Of a stretch of DNA of 64,000 nt, positions 17,426-25,642 are shown piece by piece. The notes beneath the pieces are model-generated. The model worked only from the letters and a program-made list of their open reading frames with translations, was not told the origin of the DNA and did not search any database. The stretch covers positions 5,952,001 through 6,016,000 of the forward strand of contig NZ_CP108067.1 of NCBI RefSeq assembly GCF_036178145.1. The letters are read 5' to 3'. The stretch's first letter is position 1; every line of letters starts with the position of its first letter. This stretch comes from Streptomyces sp. NBC_00273 (lineage in GTDB: Bacteria; Actinomycetota; Actinomycetes; Streptomycetales; Streptomycetaceae). A program made the translations under genes and the position numbers.

Positions 17426-18604
17426 ATGACCACCACCAGCATCACCAACATCGGCAGCCTCGTCACCAACGACCCCGCCCTCGGCGACGGCAGCCCCCTC
17501 GGTCTGATCGCGAACGCGGCCGTCGTCATCGACGGCGACAAGATCGCCTGGGTCGGCCCCGCCGCCAAGGCCCCGGCCGCGGACGAGGTCTTCGACGCGC
17601 AGGGCCGGGCCGTCATCCCCGGCTTCGTCGACTCCCACTCCCACCTCGTCTTCGCAGGCGACCGCACCCAGGAGTTCAACGCCCGGATGTCGGGCCGCGC
17701 CTACTCCGCCGGCGGCATCCGCACCACCGTCGCCGCCACCCGCGCCGCCACCGACGCGGAGCTGGAGGCGGGCCTGGTGCGCCACCTCGAGGAGGCCCGC
17801 CGCCAGGGCACCACCACCTTCGAGACCAAGTCCGGCTACGGCCTCACCGTCGCCGACGAGGCCCGCGCCCTGCGCATCGCCGCCGCGCACACCGAGGAGG
17901 TCACCTACCTCGGCGCGCACATCGTCTCCCCGGACTTCGCGGAGGACCCGGCCGGCTACGTCGACCTCGTCACCGGCGAGATGCTGGAGGCCTGCGCCCC
18001 GTACGCCCGCTGGGTGGACGTCTTCTGCGAGAAGGGCGCCTTCGACGGCGACCAGGCCCGCGCGATCCTCACCGCCGGGGCCGCCGCCGGGCTGATCCCC
18101 CGCGTGCACGCCAACCAGCTCTCCTACGGGCCCGGCGTCCAGCTCGCCGTCGAGCTGGAGGCCGCCTCCGCCGACCACTGCACCCACCTCACCGACGCCG
18201 ACGTCGACGCCCTCGCGCAGGCCGCCGGCACGACCGTCGCCACCCTGCTGCCCGGCGCCGAGTTCTCCACGCGCGCCCAGTGGCCCGACGCCCGGCGCCT
18301 GATCGACGCGGGTGCCACCGTCGCCCTGTCCACGGACTGCAACCCCGGCTCCTCCTACACGAGTTCGATGCCGTTCTGCATCGCGCTCGCCGTCCGCGAC
18401 ATGCGGATGACCCCCGACGAGGCGCTCTGGTCGGCCACCGCCGGCGGCGCCCGCGCCCTGCGCCGCGAGGACATCGGCCGCGTGGCCCCCGGGGCCCGTG
18501 CCGACCTGGCCCTGTTGGACGCCCCGAGCCACGTCCACCTCGCCTACCGGCCGGGCGTACCGCTCGTTTCCGGTGTCTGGCAGCGGGGCCGCCGCGTGCA
18601 CTGA
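17426..18604 (+). CDS. hutI: Imidazolonepropionase
   Basis: HutI opens the imidazolone ring of 4-imidazolone-5-propionate to make N-formimino-L-glutamate, the third step of histidine degradation. The 392-residue amidohydrolase shows the metal motif [12 protein letters not shown] (HxH near 69-71), the substrate arginine and tyrosine in [19 protein letters not shown], the strand-5 histidine in [11 protein letters not shown], and the metal aspartate in [12 protein letters not shown]. The ATG at 17426 follows AGAGGAAC. Although third in the chemical order, it is last in the cluster, 121 bases after hutF, separated by an inverted repeat. The stop is 113 bases before a different, secreted-protein cluster. 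Confidence 0.95.
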   Translation: MTTTSITNIGSLVTNDPALGDGSPLGLIANAAVVIDGDKIAWVGPAAKAPAADEVFDAQGRAVIPGFVDSHSHLVFAGDRTQEFNARMSGRAYSAGGIRTTVAATRAATDAELEAGLVRHLEEARRQGTTTFETKSGYGLTVADEARALRIAAAHTEEVTYLGAHIVSPDFAEDPAGYVDLVTGEMLEACAPYARWVDVFCEKGAFDGDQARAILTAGAAAGLIPRVHANQLSYGPGVQLAVELEAASADHCTHLTDADVDALAQAAGTTVATLLPGAEFSTRAQWPDARRLIDAGATVALSTDCNPGSSYTSSMPFCIALAVRDMRMTPDEALWSATAGGARALRREDIGRVAPGARADLALLDAPSHVHLAYRPGVPLVSGVWQRGRRVH

Positions 18605-18717
18605 CGAACGGTCAATCCCGGGTTGTCCTTTGTCTTCCCTCCGTAAGGGCCCGGGCGTACCTTGAGCCACCGATCTGATGTGTCGTCAGTTTTCTGTGGC
18701 CCGAGGGGAAGACGAAG

Positions 18718-19395
18718 GTGTCCGACCGCAAACGCACCACCGCGCTCGCGCTGGCCTCCGCGCTGGCCGGATCGGCGGTGCTGTTCACCGCCCCCGCGGC
18801 CCATGCCGCCGTCGTCGACGTCGCCTACGACTGCAAGACCCCGATCGGGGACAAGTCGGCGGTGTCGCCGATCGAGATCAAGGCCGTCAAAGAGGGCGAC
18901 GGGTACAAGCTGACGATGTCCTTCCAGAAGGGCGTCTCGTCCAGCCCCATCGAACTCGGCAAGGGTGCGATGAAGCCCAGCGCCGTCGTCCTCGTCGACG
19001 GCGCCGAGAAGGCGTCCGTGCCGGTCTCGGGTCCGTCCAACCCCGAGGCCGTGCCCCCGGACACACCCATCAAGATCACCGACCTCTCGGGCACCTACAC
19101 GCCCAAGAAGAGCGGCAAGGTCACCTTCACCGCCGGGGTGCTCACCATCGTGGCGATGGGCACCACGACGACCTGCACCCCCGGCAACAGCCCGAAGCCC
19201 TCGCTGGAACTGGACGTCACGGCACCCGGCGGCGGGACCACGCAGTCCGGCGCCGACACCACCGGCGACACCCTCCCGCAGACCGGGCCCGCCGACTCCG
19301 CCCTGGCCCTCGGCACCCTCGGCGGCACCGTGCTGCTCTCCGGCGCCGTCGGCGTGCTCTGGCTGACCCGGCGCGGCCGGCGGGCCCGGTCCTGA
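18718..19395 (+). CDS. Sortase-anchored secreted protein with LPQTG signal
   Basis: The 225-residue protein has a signal peptide (cleavage expected after AHA near residue 30). One domain of about 130 residues follows, with paired cysteines (DCKTPIG, TTTCTPGN). The cell-wall sorting tail is LPQTG at 186-190, a hydrophobic segment (LALGTLGGTVLLSGAVGVLW) and a basic end RRGRRARS. The domain is clearly paralogous to the C-terminal domain of the protein at 21522-22847: both have VxVAxDC at the start, then a KPS-hydrophobic turn, DLSGTY or DMTGTY, and KSGKVT. It opens a four-gene run with gaps of 16 bases or overlaps. The domain is probably extracellular and covalently attached; no ligand is known. 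Confidence 0.82.
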   Translation: MSDRKRTTALALASALAGSAVLFTAPAAHAAVVDVAYDCKTPIGDKSAVSPIEIKAVKEGDGYKLTMSFQKGVSSSPIELGKGAMKPSAVVLVDGAEKASVPVSGPSNPEAVPPDTPIKITDLSGTYTPKKSGKVTFTAGVLTIVAMGTTTTCTPGNSPKPSLELDVTAPGGGTTQSGADTTGDTLPQTGPADSALALGTLGGTVLLSGAVGVLWLTRRGRRARS

Positions 19396-19411
19396 ACGGA
19401 GCACCCCGGTC

Positions 19412-20428
19412 ATGCACGTGCTCCACACCCTGAGGCGCGCCGGAGCCGTCCTGCTGCTCGCCGCCGCCACGCTGTACGCGGCTCCCGCGCACCCCGCTGC
19501 CGCCGACGAGCCGGGCTGGACCGCCGAGCCCGCCGCCGGAGCCGCGGCCACCGTCCGCCCGTACTTCTACCTGGCCGGTGCCGCCGGCACCGTGCTGGAG
19601 GACCGCCTCGCCCTGGCCAACACCACCGACCAGGAGCGCACCGTCACGCTGCGCGGGGCCGACGCCTACAACACGGCCGACGGCGCCTTCGCGGTCCGCC
19701 CGGCGGCGCCCGCTGCCGGGGCTACCGGCGCCACGGGGGCCGGTTCCTGGATCAGCTTCGGGGCCGCCACCACCGTGAAGGTCCCGCCCCGCACCCGCGC
19801 CGTGGTGCCCTTCACCCTCACCGTGCCGCCCGCGTCCCCGCCCGGCGACCACCCCGCCGCCGTGATCGCCACCGAGGGCGGCCACGAGGTCGGAGTACGG
19901 GTCCACCTGCGGGTCGGCGGCCCCTCCCTGGCCGCCCTCACGGTCGAGGACGTCGCCGTACGGGGCCGGGGTCCGGCCGCCGTCATCGCCTACACCCTCG
20001 TCAACCGCGGCAACGTGGCCCTCGTCCCCGACCTCCGGATCAGTGCCGAGGCCCTCCTCGGCGAGGTGTCCGACCCGCCCCGCGGCCGCACCCTGCCGGT
20101 GGAACTGCTCCCCGGCCAGCGGGTGGAGCTCACCGAGCCCTGGCCCGGCGCCCCGGCCCTCGACCGGGTCCGCGTCACCCTCACCGTGACCGCCCCCGGC
20201 GGCGCCCGCGCGGTGGCCACCGGCTCGCGCTGGCTCGTCCCCCGGGGCCCGGCCGGCTGGACCGGGGCCGGCCTGCTCGGCCTCGGGGCGGCCACCGCCG
20301 CCGCGCTGCACCTCGTACGCGGCAGGCGGCGGCCCCTACCGGGTCCGGACCCGGACCCGGACGCGCCGCCCGAGGCCGGACCGACGAACCCTGCACCGCA
20401 CCACGAACTGACGGGAGCCGCCAGGTGA
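19412..20428 (+). CDS. Membrane-anchored DUF916 (WxL-interacting)-like protein
   Basis: The 338 residues comprise a signal peptide (to about residue 32), two Ig-like beta domains, a single membrane helix (WTGAGLLGLGAATAAALHLV, about 288-307) and a Pro/Asp-rich cytoplasmic tail. The first domain (YFYLAGAAGTVLEDRLALAN, TVTLRGADAYNTADGAFAV, GSWISFG) resembles DUF916. In Firmicutes DUF916 is part of WxL-interacting proteins that work with WxL and LPXTG proteins at the cell wall. The second contains LVNRGNVALVPDL. Start ATG 19412 lies 16 bases after the previous stop. The next gene begins inside this stop codon. I infer a surface-complex scaffold; the match to DUF916 is by eye only. Confidence 0.7.
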   Translation: MHVLHTLRRAGAVLLLAAATLYAAPAHPAAADEPGWTAEPAAGAAATVRPYFYLAGAAGTVLEDRLALANTTDQERTVTLRGADAYNTADGAFAVRPAAPAAGATGATGAGSWISFGAATTVKVPPRTRAVVPFTLTVPPASPPGDHPAAVIATEGGHEVGVRVHLRVGGPSLAALTVEDVAVRGRGPAAVIAYTLVNRGNVALVPDLRISAEALLGEVSDPPRGRTLPVELLPGQRVELTEPWPGAPALDRVRVTLTVTAPGGARAVATGSRWLVPRGPAGWTGAGLLGLGAATAAALHLVRGRRRPLPGPDPDPDAPPEAGPTNPAPHHELTGAAR

Positions 20429-21525
20429 GAAGAGTCGGAGCCCTGCTGGCCGCGGGGTTGGCGGTGTGCGCCCTCGCCCTGTTCCCCACGGGCCCGGCCG
20501 CGGCCGCCGAGGGGAAGCCGGCCGTGGCGCTCTCGCTCCAGGAGGCCGCCAAGGGCACCGGGATCACCGTCACCGGTACCGGCTGGCCGGCCAAGACGCT
20601 GGTGATGCTGCTGGTCTGCGGCCAGAACATGATCGGCGGCACCAACAGCTGCGCCAACGCCGACGGCGCCGCCGTCTCGGTCGGCGGCGACGGCCGCTTC
20701 ACCGCCCAGCTGCCCGTGGTGGCACCGCCCAAGCCGTGCCCCTGCATCGTCAACGTCACCTCCGTCAACGGTGACCAGTCCACCGTCGCGACCCCCCTGA
20801 AGATCACCGACCACCCGGTCGCCGAGCTGCCCGCCGAATCCGGTACGGCCCGCCTCGCGATGCTCACCGGGGTCCGGCTGGAGGGCGAGGACGGGGTGCT
20901 GACCTGGTTCGGCGCCCCGCCCGCCCGGAAGTTCAAGGTCACCGTCGGCAATCTCGGCCCGGTCCCGGTCAAGGACCCGGTCTTCCAGCTCGGAACCGCG
21001 CACGGGGTGTTCGCCCCGCTGTGGGAGGAAGCCCGCTGGAAGGGCACCATCCCGCCCGGCGGCAAGGCCGAGATCGCGCTCGACGTGGGCCTCGCCGCCG
21101 GCGCCCACGGCGACTACACGATCTCCCTCAAGTACGGCGAGACCGTGGTGGCCGCGCAGCCCTGGGGCGTGGACCGCCCGTACGGGGTGCTGCTCTTCTG
21201 GGGCCTGCTCCTGCTGGTGATCCCGGCCGCGGTCTTCCGCATCGGCATGGCGATCGTCGACCGGGTCCGGCCGCGCGCCGCGCCCGCCGCCGGCCGTCAC
21301 CGCGGTACGGGTCCCGCGGCGGCGGCCTCCGCCGTGACGGCCCGGCTGCCGAGGATCGGGGCCCTGCGGCCCCCCGAGCCGGCCCCGGGCCCCGACCGCC
21401 CGGAGCAGTCCCCCCAGACCACCACGGCGGCCCTGCCGTGGTTCACCCCGGACAGCACGCCGGGCACAGCACCACAGGCGTCCGCACCGTCTGAGAACCG
21501 TTCGACGACGAAGGGACATTCGTGA
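20425..21525 (+). CDS. Membrane-anchored Ig-like (neocarzinostatin-like) extracellular protein
   Basis: A signal peptide (about 1-28) leads into a beta-sandwich of about 110 residues with two cysteine pairs: LLVCGQNM with NSCANA, and the closely spaced KPCPCIVN. Spacing and strands (GITVTGTGWPAKTLVMLLV) recall neocarzinostatin-type apoproteins. A second beta domain follows (about 140-250), then a membrane helix (YGVLLFWGLLLLVIPAAVF) and a long, Pro/Ala-rich tail of about 95 residues. The GTG start shares four bases with the previous stop, and the next gene again overlaps by four, so the proteins should be made together. It lacks a sortase signal and is probably held by its helix. Function is unknown. 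Confidence 0.68.
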   Translation: MRRVGALLAAGLAVCALALFPTGPAAAAEGKPAVALSLQEAAKGTGITVTGTGWPAKTLVMLLVCGQNMIGGTNSCANADGAAVSVGGDGRFTAQLPVVAPPKPCPCIVNVTSVNGDQSTVATPLKITDHPVAELPAESGTARLAMLTGVRLEGEDGVLTWFGAPPARKFKVTVGNLGPVPVKDPVFQLGTAHGVFAPLWEEARWKGTIPPGGKAEIALDVGLAAGAHGDYTISLKYGETVVAAQPWGVDRPYGVLLFWGLLLLVIPAAVFRIGMAIVDRVRPRAAPAAGRHRGTGPAAAASAVTARLPRIGALRPPEPAPGPDRPEQSPQTTTAALPWFTPDSTPGTAPQASAPSENRSTTKGHS

Positions 21526-22847
21526 AAACCCAACGGAGGGTGAGCGCGGCCGTGATCGCGCTGCTGCTCGGCGGCGCCGGTATCGCCATCGGAGCCACTC
21601 CCGCCCAGGCCGCGGAGACCAAGTTCAACGTCAAGTGCGTTCCCCCGGCAGGGGGCGGCAGTCCGGTGGAGGGGGAGACCACCGCCAAGGTCACCGCTCC
21701 CGCCTCGGCGAAGGTCGGCGACGAGGTCGACGTGTCCTGGGAGACGGTGAAGCCGGCCTCGAACAACACGGACCTGATGGACATCCCGCAGGACGCGGTC
21801 CAGCCCACCGGCTGGATCACCGTGGGCGGCGGCGGGGGTGAGCTGAAGGTCGTCGGGGAGAAGAAGAACCCGCCGATCCCGAAGAAGGCGCCCATGGTGA
21901 TGTCCGTGATGAAGGGCAAGCTGAAGCTCACCAAGGCCGGGAAGACCACACTGACCCCCGGCAAGTACGACGTGGCCGTCACCTTCTCCTTCGGCACGTT
22001 CGTCACCAAGTGCGCCCCGACCGGCAGCGTGGGCGTCGGGGCCACCATCGACGTGGCGGCCGGCTCCAGCGGCGGGACGACGACCGGTGGCACCACCACG
22101 GGCGGCTCCACGACCACCGGAGGCTCCACCACCGGAGGCTCCACCACCAGCGGAGGCTCCACCACCGGCGGAGGCTCCACCACCGGCGGCTCCACCACCG
22201 GCGGCGGAGGCGGCCAGACCGACTTCCCGGGCAAGGCGGTCGAGGTGGCCTTCGACTGCGGTCCGGTCGTCCCGGGGGGCATCAAGACCCCGGTCACCAT
22301 CAACGCGAAGAAGAACGGCGGCAGCTACGACCTGACGGTCAAGACCGCCAAGGGTGCGATGGCGGCGCCCATGGCCCTGCCCGCGGGAGCGCTCAAGCCC
22401 TCGATGGACGTGAAGCTCGGCGGGGCGGACAGCGGCACGGTCAAGGTCTCCGGCCCGGCCAACGCGGAGCCGATCCCGGACAAGGCCCCGGTCAGCCTCA
22501 GCGACATGACGGGCACCTACAAGCCCGGCAAGAGCGGCAAGGTCACGCTGAGCCCGGACCAGCTGACGATCGACGTCACGATGGCCCCCGGCGCCACCCC
22601 GATCAACGTCCCCTGCAAGGCGACGAGCAGCGGGGTCTCGCTGGAACTGGACACCGCCGCGCAGCCGGGCGGCTCCGGCTCCTCGACCAGCACCACCGGC
22701 AGCAGCACCTCGGGCGGCCTCGCCGAGACCGGTGCGGAGGACGAGGGCGGCATCAAGGCCCTGGCCCTGGTCGCCGGCACGGTGATCCTGCTCGGCGGCG
22801 CGGTGTTCACCTTCACCCCGTGGGGCCGCCTGCGCGGCACCCGCTGA
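21522..22847 (+). CDS. Two-domain sortase-anchored protein with LAETG signal
   Basis: The protein has 441 residues. After a signal peptide (cleavage near AQA, residue 30) comes one beta domain with a cysteine pair (FNVKCVPP, FVTKCAPT). A Gly/Ser/Thr-only linker (about 190-232) and a second domain follow; the second is paralogous to the whole mature part of the 18718 protein. The tail has LAETG (400-404), a hydrophobic stretch and a short basic end (GRLRGTR). LAXTG is the motif favoured by class E sortases of high-G+C bacteria. A flexible linker between domains fits a protein that must reach through the wall. The start GTG overlaps the previous stop. A strong hairpin follows the stop. Confidence 0.82.
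   Translation: MKTQRRVSAAVIALLLGGAGIAIGATPAQAAETKFNVKCVPPAGGGSPVEGETTAKVTAPASAKVGDEVDVSWETVKPASNNTDLMDIPQDAVQPTGWITVGGGGGELKVVGEKKNPPIPKKAPMVMSVMKGKLKLTKAGKTTLTPGKYDVAVTFSFGTFVTKCAPTGSVGVGATIDVAAGSSGGTTTGGTTTGGSTTTGGSTTGGSTTSGGSTTGGGSTTGGSTTGGGGGQTDFPGKAVEVAFDCGPVVPGGIKTPVTINAKKNGGSYDLTVKTAKGAMAAPMALPAGALKPSMDVKLGGADSGTVKVSGPANAEPIPDKAPVSLSDMTGTYKPGKSGKVTLSPDQLTIDVTMAPGATPINVPCKATSSGVSLELDTAAQPGGSGSSTSTTGSSTSGGLAETGAEDEGGIKALALVAGTVILLGGAVFTFTPWGRLRGTR
22104..22205 (+). repeat. Coding minisatellite for the Gly/Ser/Thr linker
   Basis: Variants of a short unit, GGCTCCACCACCGGAGG or GGCTCCACCACCGGC, are repeated about six times in frame, encoding GSTTGG-type peptides. Slippage here would change linker length without breaking the frame only in multiples of three. 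Confidence 0.75.
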
Positions 22848-22852
22848 CACGC

Positions 22853-22890
22853 GAACGGCCCGGCACACCTTGCGGTGTGCCGGGCCGTTC
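22853..22890. terminator. Perfect 17-bp hairpin between convergent genes
   Basis: Arms 22853-22869 and 22874-22890 pair perfectly over a TTGC loop. It lies five bases after the stop of the LAETG protein and 22 bases from the end of the convergent transporter gene. It can terminate transcription from both sides. Confidence 0.85.
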
Positions 22891-22912
22891 CGTTGCCGTG
22901 CGCCGGTGTGCG

Positions 22913-24427
22913 TCAGTGCACGTTGCCCATCATGGCCTGGACGTTCTTGCGGTACATGTAGACCGCGACACCCGCGAGCACTGCCGCGGCGGCCTGCAGA
23001 CCGATGATGAGCGTGCCGTTGAGGTCCACGCCGGCCAGCGCGAGCAGACCGGTGGTGCAGTCACCGGCGGTGACCGCGAGGAACCAGACGCCCATCATCT
23101 GGGAGGCGTACTTCTGCGGCGCCATCTTGGTGGTGACCGAGAGGCCGACCGGGGAGAGGCACAGCTCGGCGATGGTCTGGATCATGTAGATCGAGACGAG
23201 CCACATCGGCGACACCTTGGTGCCGTCGCCCGCCATGCTCATCGGGATGATGAAGATGAAGAAGGACGCGCCGACCAGGACCAGGGCCATCGCGAACTTC
23301 ACGATGGTGTTCGGCTCCTGGTTCTTGCGGGCCAGCCACAGCCACGCCCAGGCGAAGAGCGGGGCGAGCGCCATGACGAACAGCGGGTTCAGCGCCTGGT
23401 ACAGGACGGTGGAGGGGGTCCAGCCGAAGATCGAGCCGGTGCTGTTGTCGGCGAACAGGGAGAGCGTCGAGCCACCCTGGTCGTAGATCATCCAGAACGC
23501 GGCGGCGGCGACGAAGAACCAGATGTACGCGGACATCTTGGACTGCTCGGGACCCGACAGGGCCTTGTCGCGCTTGATGCGCACCAGCACGGTGACCGGG
23601 ATGACCAGACCGGCGATCGTGATCGGGTACAGCGCCCAGTTGATGGTGAACATGCCCAGCGCGACCACGGTGCCGTAGAAGGCGCCGATGATCGCCACGG
23701 CGGCGACGATCTTGACGACGAGGCTGTTGCGCTCGGGGGCCGTCAGCGGGTTCGGGACGACGCTGCTGGTCGGGCTCAGCGTGCGGCCGAAGATCAGGAA
23801 CACGGCCAGACCGATGGCCATGCCGATGGCTGCGAGCAGGAAGCCGAGGTGCCAGCTGACGGTCTCACCGACGATGCCGATGACCCAAGGAGCACCGAAG
23901 GCGCCCAGGTTGATGCCGATGTAGAAGAGCGTGAAGCCGCCGTCGCGGCGCGGGTCGTCCGGACCGGCGTACAGGTGGCCGACCATCGTGGAGATGTTGG
24001 CCTTCAGCAGACCGGAGCCGACCGCGACCAGCAGCAGACCCGCGAAGAACGAGATCTGGCCGGGCAGTGCCAGCGCCACGTGACCAGCCATGATCACGAA
24101 GCTGGCGATGGTGACGGTCTTGCGGGCGCCCCAGACGCGGTCGCCGAACCAGCCGCCGGGCATGGCCATCAGGTAGACCATGGCCACGTAGACGGAGTAG
24201 ATCGCTGTGGCGACACCCATCTTGAAGCCCAAGCCACCGCCCTGGCTCCCGGTCGCGGCGTCCGCACCGCCGGAGACCAAGTACAGGACGAGAAGCGCAC
24301 GCATGCCGTAGTAGGAGAAGCGCTCCCACATCTCGGTCATGAACAGCGTGGCCAGGCCGATCGGGTGGCCGAGGAGGGTCTTCTCGTGAGCGGGGCTCGG
24401 AGAAGCCGTCGTCAGGCTGGAAGCCAT
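22913..24427 (-). CDS. Proton-dependent oligopeptide transporter (POT/PTR2 family)
   Basis: A 504-residue, many-helix major-facilitator protein that imports di- and tripeptides with protons. Family markers are visible: EMWERFSYYGMRALLVLYL near residue 32 (ExxERFxYY), GDRVWGARKTV, and FYIGINLGAFGAPWVIG (the PTR2 signature near 150). About 14 hydrophobic helices can be counted, as in bacterial POT proteins. The ATG at 24427 has AAGGA upstream at a good distance. The gene is alone and divergent from the two-component system, with a 499-base gap that contains an 11-bp inverted repeat and a possible leader peptide. Streptomyces uses peptide uptake during protein-rich growth; regulation here is not known. 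Confidence 0.92.
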   Translation of the reverse strand: MASSLTTASPSPAHEKTLLGHPIGLATLFMTEMWERFSYYGMRALLVLYLVSGGADAATGSQGGGLGFKMGVATAIYSVYVAMVYLMAMPGGWFGDRVWGARKTVTIASFVIMAGHVALALPGQISFFAGLLLVAVGSGLLKANISTMVGHLYAGPDDPRRDGGFTLFYIGINLGAFGAPWVIGIVGETVSWHLGFLLAAIGMAIGLAVFLIFGRTLSPTSSVVPNPLTAPERNSLVVKIVAAVAIIGAFYGTVVALGMFTINWALYPITIAGLVIPVTVLVRIKRDKALSGPEQSKMSAYIWFFVAAAAFWMIYDQGGSTLSLFADNSTGSIFGWTPSTVLYQALNPLFVMALAPLFAWAWLWLARKNQEPNTIVKFAMALVLVGASFFIFIIPMSMAGDGTKVSPMWLVSIYMIQTIAELCLSPVGLSVTTKMAPQKYASQMMGVWFLAVTAGDCTTGLLALAGVDLNGTLIIGLQAAAAVLAGVAVYMYRKNVQAMMGNVH

Positions 24428-24697
24428 GGTCGATCCTTGCTTGCTCGGGACGCATCGGCTTCGTGAGCTCATCCGCGCCCGGTGGGGGGTGGCCGGCACC
24501 GGCGGACGGATCTCCCACCCCACGCCTCGGGGCCCGCCCCACGGGGATGGGGGGCGGAAGGACATCCGTAACCGGGATCCACGCCCTCCCGCGCGGTCAT
24601 CACGCGAGGGGCCCGGCCAACAGGTCATTCACTGTCGTCAAGACGGGCCGGGTGGGCCCCTGAGGGGACTGCCCGTCCGGTTCAGGACAGAAATAGA

Positions 24698-24728
24698 GAC
24701 CTTTGTGCTGCTTTTCGGCACAAAGGTC
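24698..24728. promoter_or_regulatory. 11-bp inverted repeat in divergent region
   Basis: GACCTTTGTGC (24698-24708) and GCACAAAGGTC (24718-24728) are exact complements around TGCTTTTCG. The element lies midway between the peptide transporter and the response regulator starts. It could be an operator or the stem of an RNA. The rest of the 24428-24926 gap contains only a possible short peptide at 24799. Confidence 0.5.
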
Positions 24729-24798
24729 CCTGAGGTATTGCATCAGGCGTCTCGCCACCATACGACACGACACTGCGGCATATGAAAGGACTTGAGAG

Positions 24799-24870
24799 AT
24801 GGATCACAAGGCGCGTCGGGAACCGTTCGACCATATTCGAAGGCGCTTAGTAGTTCATAAGCCCAGATAG
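24799..24870 (+). CDS. Possible 23-residue leader peptide with a UUA codon
   Basis: The frame ATG GAT CAC AAG ... encodes MDHKARREPFDHIRRRL, then VVHKPR and a TAG stop. AAGGA stands eight bases before the ATG, a proper ribosome-binding site. Leucine 17 is encoded by TTA, the codon read only by BldA. It ends 56 bases before the response regulator. Seen: a plausible start, a short basic peptide and the rare codon. Inference only: translation, and a role in coupling the downstream operon to bldA. Chance occurrence is quite possible, because this gap is A+T-richer than coding sequence. Confidence 0.25.
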   Translation: MDHKARREPFDHIRRRLVVHKPR

Positions 24871-24926
24871 AGAGGGGTCTTCCCGGGGGCCCCTGGTTTC
24901 AGCCGCCGCGGACTACCATCACCCAC

Positions 24927-25604
24927 ATGACGCGTGTACTGCTCGCCGAGGACGACGCATCCATCTCGGAACCCCTGGCCCGCGCCCTGCGCCGGGAGGG
25001 GTACGAGGTCGAGGTCCGGGAGGACGGCCCCACCGCCCTGGACGCGGGACTTCAGGGCGGCGTCGACCTCGTCGTCCTCGACCTGGGCCTGCCGGGCATG
25101 GACGGCCTGGAGGTCGCCCGTCGGCTGCGCGCCGAGGGCCACGGCTTCCCGATCCTGGTCCTCACCGCCCGGGCGGACGAGGTCGACACGGTCGTCGGCC
25201 TGGACGCCGGCGCCGACGACTACGTGACCAAGCCCTTCCGACTGGCCGAACTGCTCGCCCGGGTCCGGGCCCTGCTCCGGCGCGGCGCCACCGAGGCCGC
25301 CCAGCCCCCCGCCACCCACGGCGTGCGGATCGACGTCGAATCGCACCGGGCCTGGATGGGGGAGGAGGAGCTCCAGCTCACGGCCAAGGAGTTCGACCTG
25401 CTGCGGGTCCTGGTCCGCGACGCGGGCCGGGTCGTCACCCGCGACCAACTCATGCGCGAGGTCTGGGACACCACCTGGTGGTCCTCCACCAAGACCCTCG
25501 ACATGCACATCTCCTGGCTGCGCAAGAAGCTGGGCGACGACGCCGCCAACCCCCGCTACATCGCCACCGTGCGGGGCGTCGGTTTCCGCTTCGAGAAGAG
25601 CTGA
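24927..25604 (+). CDS. OmpR-family response regulator
   Basis: The 225-residue protein joins a receiver domain (about 1-117) to an OmpR-type winged helix (about 128-223). The acidic pocket is Glu8-Asp9-Asp10, the phosphorylated residue should be Asp52 in VVLDLGLPG, and Thr80 and Lys102 (VTKPF) complete the switch. The recognition region includes TAKEFDLLRVLVRDAGRVVTRDQLM and ends in YIATVRGVGFRFE. No ribosome-binding site precedes the ATG. TACCAT (24914-24919) is seven bases upstream, so the transcript is probably leaderless. Its sensor kinase follows 38 bases later. The target genes are unknown; the divergent peptide transporter is the closest candidate. Confidence 0.93.
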   Translation: MTRVLLAEDDASISEPLARALRREGYEVEVREDGPTALDAGLQGGVDLVVLDLGLPGMDGLEVARRLRAEGHGFPILVLTARADEVDTVVGLDAGADDYVTKPFRLAELLARVRALLRRGATEAAQPPATHGVRIDVESHRAWMGEEELQLTAKEFDLLRVLVRDAGRVVTRDQLMREVWDTTWWSSTKTLDMHISWLRKKLGDDAANPRYIATVRGVGFRFEKS

Positions 25605-25642
25605 CCGCCTCCTCCGGCCCCACCTGGGGCATGCTCTAGGGC

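Noticed and set aside
22010..24466. An 818-codon plus-strand frame across the LAETG and transporter genes
   Set aside because: It runs antisense through a clear POT transporter and in the wrong frame through the LAETG gene.
24782..24850. A second short frame (MKGLERWITRR...) before the response regulator
   Set aside because: It has no ribosome-binding site, and the overlapping frame at 24799 is better placed.
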